From contig JAPPKV010000481.1 in NCBI GenBank assembly GCA_028819775.1, forward strand, positions 1 through 18,403: a DNA stretch of 18,403 nucleotides. Reading direction: 5' to 3'. Positions within the stretch are counted from its first letter, which is position 1. Every line of letters starts with the position of its first letter. A model generated the notes under the pieces. It worked only from the letters and a program-made list of their open reading frames with translations, was not told where the DNA came from and made no database searches. Made by a program: the position numbers and the translations under genes. Positions 14,901 to 18,403 of this stretch are shown one piece after another. Source of the stretch: Gammaproteobacteria bacterium (GTDB lineage Bacteria; Pseudomonadota; Gammaproteobacteria; Pseudomonadales; Azotimanducaceae_A).

Positions 14901-17260
14901 TCAGCGGCAAGCTCGTCGATGCCAAGGTAGTCCACGCGCACCATGCCGAGTTGCTCGAGGTTCGGATTGGTGTAACGCCAACCACGGCGTTGGTCGAACC
15001 AGGTGCGGTAGGCGAGCACCTGTCGAAGCGTGGCCTCGGCGTCCTGCAAGTTGAAGCCGCGCAAGGTTGGTTCGAGCAGCCACTCAGCGCGGATTTGCTG
15101 GTCGGTGCGGTCGAAGCCGAGCCCCTGTTGTTGCGCCACGCCTAGTTGGTCGCTACGCAGCCCTTCCACGCCTGCGTCCTGCAATGCGCTTAGGAAACCG
15201 GCGCGAACGACGCTCACGAACAGGAAGTCGTTGAAGTGACCGGCTTGGAGCGCGGCATCCTGGCGGTTGTCGGTGAAGCCGAGGAGCTTGCGCGTATAGC
15301 GATCGAGCGACGAGTCCCCCCCATGCATCCATCGCAGTGCGCTGGCGACCAGTACGGTTGTCGCGGAACTGCGACCTTCCGCAGAGAGCGAGGCGAGACG
15401 GGTGCGATCACGCGATGCACCGCCCTGGGTGTTCCGGCAGCGCAAGCAGAATCGGAACTTGCCTGGCAGGAACCAGACCGCCATCCCTGCACCGACGCGG
15501 CCATCGGGCGCGACGAGATAGCGGCGCGGGCGTGCATCGCGGTAGTACCTGTTTAGCCGAGGGCGTCCACGGGCGTCGAAGTCCTGCCAGCTCTCGGGGT
15601 ATTCGTCGTCGCGGTCCGCGAACGTGAAGTCGGGATCGTCGACCGGGTGCGGGGTTACGAAGCCGAATTCTTCCGCAGGTGGCCCGTCAGCCGCTGCAGC
15701 CATGGATTCGTCCCGCGTTGGCGGCGCATCGTCGATGTCCCGGGCGCGGAATGTCGTTCCGGTCTCCGCATCCTGCACCAACCGCACGGGATGGTATTCG
15801 TGACCGCACTCGCGGCAGAAATGTGCAGGATAGAGGCGCGTGTCCGCGTGTCCGGGGAGGAACTGCTGGCCGTCGACGGTAACGGTGCGTTCGCCCGGTG
15901 GCTCAAAGGTCGAGAGTAGATGCCCAGCGCCGGAGACGAACTGATGGAGCTTGAACGCAAAGAAGCTGTGCCCGCTGGCGTCGGGTCGAGAGGTCCGAAC
16001 CTGCTCGGGCAGGCTCGATACGAGGAGGAAGTTTCGCAACACGTCGCGGCAGTCAGCGGTCGGTCGTCCCGAATCGGCCGATAGCTGGTCCACCGCTTCG
16101 GTCACCGTTTTCGGCTTCGCGCGGATCCAACGCTGGTCGTCCGCGGAGAAGGAGATGCCGAGACGCGTCTCCACCCACACCGCGAGCGGGTCCTCTTGGA
16201 GCGCCGCATTGGAGACGTGCGGCGGCGGACCGCCGCGCTCGATTGCCTCCCCGAGTACGGGGGCGACGGAGTCCGCAGTCTCCGCCGGGTCCGTGATCCG
16301 CTCTAGGGTCTCGGCAATGACGCAGTTCTCTTCGATCACACACCCGAACAATTTTGACGTGACGTCTGCGACGATGCGGTTCTTGTGCTCAAGCGACCCT
16401 TCGCTCGCCATCGTGGCCGAGGTGCCAATGCACAGGAGATTCTCGGGCTGGAGCCGTTCGCGGACGCGGCGGACGAGCAGGGCCACATCCGCGCCTTGGC
16501 GACCTCGGTACGTGTGCAATTCGTCGAGGACGAGGAAGCCAAGGCCGTTGCAGTTGGCGATGACCCGGCGGTCAGTCTTTTCCTGCCGGGTCATGAGGAG
16601 CTCGAGCATCATGAAATTGGTCAGGAGGATGTCCGGCGGGTTTTCGGCAATCCGCTCCCGCTCGTCCGAGTCTTCCTGCCCCGTGTAACGGGCAAAGGTG
16701 ACCGGGCGGTCTCCCGGAACCTGGTCGATGAACTTACCGAGTTCCTCCATCTGGGAGTTCGCGAGTGCGTTCATCGGATAGACGACGATGGCGCTCGTGC
16801 TGGGCGCAGCATCGCGCCGGCGGGCGTTCAGCACATGGCTCACGATCGGGATGAAGAAGCAAAGCGACTTGCCAGAGCCGGTACCGGTCGTCACTACGAA
16901 GCTCTCGCCCGCGGCGGCCAGCGCGATGGCCTCTTCCTGATGCTTGTATAACGAGAGAGGACCTTCCTTGTCGCGGAAGATCGTCTCGCAGCCGGGAGCC
17001 AGGACGCCGCCTGCGACAAGCTCGCCGATGTCGGTTGTGCGCTTGTAGTTGGGGTTGATCTGGATCAAGGGCTCCGGCCAGTAGCGATCCTGATCGTAGA
17101 TGGCATCGACTTGCTCGCGGATGTCCGCAGCATGAATTGTCGTGAACGACGTTGCGAAGCGCTTGTATTCGTCGACCACGCTGTCGCGAAGGGCGAAAAC
17201 GTCGAGCGCTTGCGCTGTACCCGCGTCTGTAGCGGAACGCGGTGTGTCCTTGCGGGTCAT
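11921..17260 (-). CDS. Giant DEAD/DEAH helicase with DUF1998/MZB C-terminus (DruE-like or fused DrmA-DrmB)
   Basis: This 1779-residue protein has, in order: Walker A TGTGSGKS (125-132), motif II LDELH (245-249) and SAT (281-283). A long insertion follows with Cys pairs at 482/485 and 605/608 and the YprA-type signature TDNRQDAALQAGHFNDF (663-679). Helicase-C motifs are CSPTMELGVDIAELN (1043-1057) and YAQRGGRAGRSGQ (1071-1083). A CxxC...CxxC zinc site lies at 1372-1390, and a DUF1998/MZB region has YEATEGGAGVL (1582-1592), Cys1637/1641/1644 and NQPDHELLDR (1650-1659). The size matches Druantia DruE (roughly 1800-2100 aa); in DISARM the helicase (DrmA) and DUF1998 protein (DrmB) are separate. 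I chose ATG at 17260 because AAAGGAAG precedes it; the ATG at 17278, six codons earlier, has no ribosome binding site. It is the first gene of the operon and overlaps the SNF2 gene by 13 nt. Confidence 0.87.
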   Translation of the reverse strand: MTRKDTPRSATDAGTAQALDVFALRDSVVDEYKRFATSFTTIHAADIREQVDAIYDQDRYWPEPLIQINPNYKRTTDIGELVAGGVLAPGCETIFRDKEGPLSLYKHQEEAIALAAAGESFVVTTGTGSGKSLCFFIPIVSHVLNARRRDAAPSTSAIVVYPMNALANSQMEELGKFIDQVPGDRPVTFARYTGQEDSDERERIAENPPDILLTNFMMLELLMTRQEKTDRRVIANCNGLGFLVLDELHTYRGRQGADVALLVRRVRERLQPENLLCIGTSATMASEGSLEHKNRIVADVTSKLFGCVIEENCVIAETLERITDPAETADSVAPVLGEAIERGGPPPHVSNAALQEDPLAVWVETRLGISFSADDQRWIRAKPKTVTEAVDQLSADSGRPTADCRDVLRNFLLVSSLPEQVRTSRPDASGHSFFAFKLHQFVSGAGHLLSTFEPPGERTVTVDGQQFLPGHADTRLYPAHFCRECGHEYHPVRLVQDAETGTTFRARDIDDAPPTRDESMAAAADGPPAEEFGFVTPHPVDDPDFTFADRDDEYPESWQDFDARGRPRLNRYYRDARPRRYLVAPDGRVGAGMAVWFLPGKFRFCLRCRNTQGGASRDRTRLASLSAEGRSSATTVLVASALRWMHGGDSSLDRYTRKLLGFTDNRQDAALQAGHFNDFLFVSVVRAGFLSALQDAGVEGLRSDQLGVAQQQGLGFDRTDQQIRAEWLLEPTLRGFNLQDAEATLRQVLAYRTWFDQRRGWRYTNPNLEQLGMVRVDYLGIDELAADDDLFRESHDLLRQAGRDVRRAVYRHLLDHMRKWMAIRSQVLDITVLEQLVSKSHSRLRAPWGFGVFEQPAGARWLMVAAPTRRRSTLRDMDLIVRGGSRSALGRTLRSTSLWGGDTSIRDLPSKDLDQLIENLLRAGAVHGLVSEESTPFDQQGWRLNDACVVFRLGDAETDASGSSQNAFFRDLYGNLATMLRAPTHPLFGFEAREHTAQVDPLNRKIREKRFRYGERERNELDQAEQEIREADEANRFLPVLFCSPTMELGVDIAELNVVHMRNVPPTPANYAQRGGRAGRSGQAALVVTYASSQSPHDQYFFKDPKAMVYGEVRAPVLELANRDLIDSHLQAVWLSCVNQPLDPCIAELLILPDRSRPLDQDVEAAVRETRVAEAAQQRIERVLDLVADELGPEAAPWYTGRETYSNAIVADAARRFDRAFDRWRDLFAAAEEQRDAARKTMDDYSASYRDKRAAQTRHAQAVDQINLLQRGTSALSSDFYTYRYLATEGFLPGYNFPRLPLLAYVPASRDGRGRQTYLQRPRFLALSEFGPRSLVYHEGRAHRVVRAMLSLGHHESATTDTQLPTKAVRICASCGAGHFNDEVSMCHACGESLGTAEVVRNTYRIENVATYPAVQITANDEERQRQGFDLQTTFEWATREQAMDVRFAWVSDLEGQAVRLAYGPGATITRLNKGLRRRANKTVLGFSIDPVSGYWAKNEDEDDENTQDPTATPRQRIVPSVQDRKNALLFQPVDESLSDVAHATVQHAILRGIEAVFQLEESEVLAEPMPTRDARRGFLLYEATEGGAGVLTRLVSHENAMAEVARSALQIMHLDLDADSMPDSPSDLADQEGPACVAGCYRCLMSYYNQPDHELLDRRDEDARTLLLRLANGRTVLQENDPPGKSGEAVGEDTLAERWWAEASRRGIPESDQEPLFVADRTVRPVWRRHYVAAIIEDADLPAVGPLEDLGFEVVRFENAPDWRDAFGRLATALGCAP

Positions 17261-17262
17261 CG

Positions 17263-17270
17263 CTTCCTTT
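17263..17270 (-). promoter_or_regulatory. Ribosome binding site fixing the start of the giant helicase
   Basis: AAAGGAAG (minus strand) ends two bases before the ATG at 17260, with the AAGGA core at 17265-17269 spaced four bases from it. The ATG at 17278 has no such site upstream. This decides in favour of the shorter product. Confidence 0.65.
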
Positions 17271-17278
17271 GCGTCCAT

Positions 17279-17435
17279 TGGCTCAACACGAAAACACCAC
17301 TGGCAGGCAGGAAGACAGCGGAGAGTCTCAGGAGTCGGTCCGCGAACTCAACCAAGACCCTCCAATGTCTCCGAACCGACACTGATGTGATGCGTACTCG
17401 GTATTTTGCACCGTTGTAGGGGTTGGCGGGAGTGC
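17279..17435. other. Leader and probable promoter region of the defence operon
   Basis: This 157-base gap separates the tlpA-like stop from the helicase gene and is the only place where the operon's own promoter could lie within the window. I could not find a persuasive sigma-70 -35/-10 pair; the most AT-rich stretch is around 17397-17408 (minus strand TGCAAAATACC). There is no intrinsic terminator with a T run after the tlpA-like gene, so read-through from the upstream pair is possible. A direct repeat GAGTC (two copies around 17323-17336) is too short to interpret. Confidence 0.35.
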
Positions 17436-18023
17436 CTAACGGAGCAGGCCCTCGAAGTACTCGATCGAAGAGGGCGCATCCCAGAGTGCGCTGCCCACGT
17501 GGGCGAACACGACGCGACGCGTCTCGTCGAGCACGAAGGTCGACGGGATCCCGGAACTCTGGAACACCGGCGGAACCCGCTCGGCGGTGTAGATCGGTAC
17601 CCGCCAACCCTTGTCCTCCAAGAACGGCGCCACCGTCTCGACGGGTTCGTCGGACACGATGAGGAACGCGATGTCCTCCCCAACAAGCTCCCGGACAAGA
17701 TTCTCGATGCTAGGCATCTCCTCGATGCAGGGGGCACACCAGGTCGCCCAGCGATTGACGAACACAACCTTCTGCGGGATGTCCGCGAGATCCGTCTCGT
17801 TGCCGCCGAGATCCTGCAATCGCCATGTCATCGCCGTATCGACGCCGGTCGGGAACGGCGGTGGCTGAGGACTACCTGCGGCAATGGAGAATGATGTCCG
17901 TCCCGATCCGATTGCCTGGTTCTGGATCCACACGGCAACGAGCACCAGCACGACGACGCCGAAGCCCGCAAGCGCCACCCCGGCAAGCATGCCCACGTAG
18001 AAGTTCTTGTTGAAGAAGCTCAC
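17436..18023 (-). CDS. Membrane-anchored thioredoxin-fold protein, TlpA/ResA-like
   Basis: This 195-residue protein has an N-terminal uncleaved anchor (hydrophobic residues about 9-33) followed by a thioredoxin-like domain. The active site is RWATWCAPC (91-99, redox Cys96 and Cys99), and the cis-Pro loop is SGIPSTFVLD (157-166, Pro160). This is the pattern of TlpA/ResA/DsbE thiol-disulfide oxidoreductases, which face the periplasm and reduce disulfides, for example during cytochrome c maturation. Nothing nearby indicates a specific client, so the exact substrate is unknown. The start is GTG at 18023, with GGAGG six bases upstream. It follows the SRAP stop by 18 nt, so the two are probably co-transcribed. 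It appears to be chromosomal background rather than part of the defence operon. Confidence 0.88.
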   Translation of the reverse strand: MSFFNKNFYVGMLAGVALAGFGVVVLVLVAVWIQNQAIGSGRTSFSIAAGSPQPPPFPTGVDTAMTWRLQDLGGNETDLADIPQKVVFVNRWATWCAPCIEEMPSIENLVRELVGEDIAFLIVSDEPVETVAPFLEDKGWRVPIYTAERVPPVFQSSGIPSTFVLDETRRVVFAHVGSALWDAPSSIEYFEGLLR

Positions 18024-18029
18024 AGGTTG

Positions 18030-18034
18030 CCTCC
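18030..18034 (-). promoter_or_regulatory. Ribosome binding site fixing the GTG start of the tlpA-like gene
   Basis: GGAGG (minus strand) lies six bases before GTG at 18023 in the 18-nt gap after the SRAP stop codon. It supports the GTG start, which places the hydrophobic anchor right after a short N-terminus. Confidence 0.65.
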
Positions 18035-18041
18035 GTCAATC

Positions 18042-18353
18042 TCAGTCGCCGCGGTCACGATCGATCTTCAATGCCGCTGCGACGGGTGCCACGCACCGGG
18101 GTTCCTTGTTGCGCGGGTCGCCCACATAAGCCGAAACCGGCACCACATCGAGGTCGATGGGAATGTGCGGGTTGAACAGTGGACGCAGGTCGGAAATGGC
18201 CACGTCCCGGGACATCCACCGGTGCGCCCCGGCCCTTGAGAGCATCACGGGCTGCCGGTCGTGCAGGAACTCAAGCTTCGCGTTCACCGCCGTCGTGACG
18301 ATGGAGAAACTCGTGATCTCCTGCATGCGGTCCCGGCTCCGCCAGCGGTCCCA
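18042..18353 (-). CDS. SOS response-associated peptidase (SRAP, YedK/HMCES-like), C-terminal part
   Basis: About 104 C-terminal residues of an SRAP-domain protein are present. The frame stays open upstream of the first ATG (18326) and encodes WDRW..., matching the GLW-x-x-W segment of the family. Then come SFSIVTTAVN and LHDRQPVML, where the His is the conserved active-site His (the family usually has HDRMP; here Gln replaces Met). YedK/HMCES proteins attach covalently to abasic sites in single-stranded DNA through an N-terminal Cys, which is not in the window. The ATG at 18326 is therefore internal, not the true start. The gene is cut off where a G run begins; the run would encode polyproline where the family has a conserved AGLW-type segment, so the truncation is probably artificial. 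Confidence 0.85.
   Translation of the reverse strand, partial: WDRWRSRDRMQEITSFSIVTTAVNAKLEFLHDRQPVMLSRAGAHRWMSRDVAISDLRPLFNPHIPIDLDVVPVSAYVGDPRNKEPRCVAPVAAALKIDRDRGD

Positions 18354-18403
<50 letters not shown>

Larger units (their letters stand above)
2440..17260 (-). other. Six-gene translationally coupled defence operon
   Basis: The genes are, in transcription order, the giant helicase, SNF2 helicase, adenine methyltransferase, PtuA-like ATPase, PtuB-like HNH and HNH_2 nuclease. The junctions are a 13-nt overlap, a 1-nt gap (TGA-C-GTG), a 4-nt ATGA overlap, a 0-nt gap and a 4-nt TTGA overlap. No internal gap could hold a promoter or terminator, so one transcript of about 15 kb starting in 17279-17435 is likely. 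Two GTG starts and one TTG start suggest that protein ratios are tuned by coupling. That the six products act together is inferred from this packing. Confidence 0.7.

Overview
The window is high in G+C. It uses Shine-Dalgarno starts (GGAGG-type sites before several genes) and GTG/TTG starts alongside ATG. A membrane-anchored thioredoxin-fold protein, an SRAP protein and an aldo/keto reductase flank the middle. All of this fits a high-GC Gram-negative bacterium, probably a proteobacterium; I cannot place it further. The last 50 bases are one uninterrupted G run that replaces the 5' part of a gene, which looks like a sequencing or assembly artefact.

Layout. Positions 3-311 (+) hold the C-terminal end of an aldo/keto reductase. 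Everything else is on the minus strand, so it is transcribed from high to low coordinates. A partial SRAP (YedK-like) gene and a tlpA/resA-like gene (18353 to 17436) form a small housekeeping pair. After about 160 bp, a tightly packed six-gene array runs from 17260 to 2440: a giant DEAD/DEAH helicase with a C-terminal DUF1998/MZB zinc region, an SNF2-family helicase (DrmD-like), a large Eco57I/PglX/DrmMI-like adenine-N6 methyltransferase, a PtuA-like ATPase, a PtuB-like HNH nuclease, and a second, unrelated HNH (HNH_2-type) nuclease. Every junction is an overlap or a gap of no more than 1 nt, so I read it as one translationally coupled operon. After about 200 bp come two more minus-strand genes: a 341-aa soluble protein and a 188-aa protein with four predicted membrane segments. 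Their architecture and gene order resemble the phage lambda RexA/RexB abortive-infection pair.

Interpretation. The window is an accessory defence island between ordinary chromosomal genes. The main operon combines parts usually catalogued separately. SNF2 helicase plus adenine methylase are class 1 DISARM hallmarks. The giant DUF1998 helicase resembles Druantia DruE or a DrmA-DrmB fusion. ATPase plus HNH is the Septu PtuA/PtuB pair. No DrmC (PLD nuclease) is visible. A reasonable model is that the methyltransferase marks self DNA, the two helicases find or remodel unmarked foreign DNA, and the ATPase/HNH pair and the extra HNH enzyme act as nucleases. The RexAB-like pair would be an independent membrane-acting layer. 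These roles are inferred from domain families; nothing in the sequence tests them.
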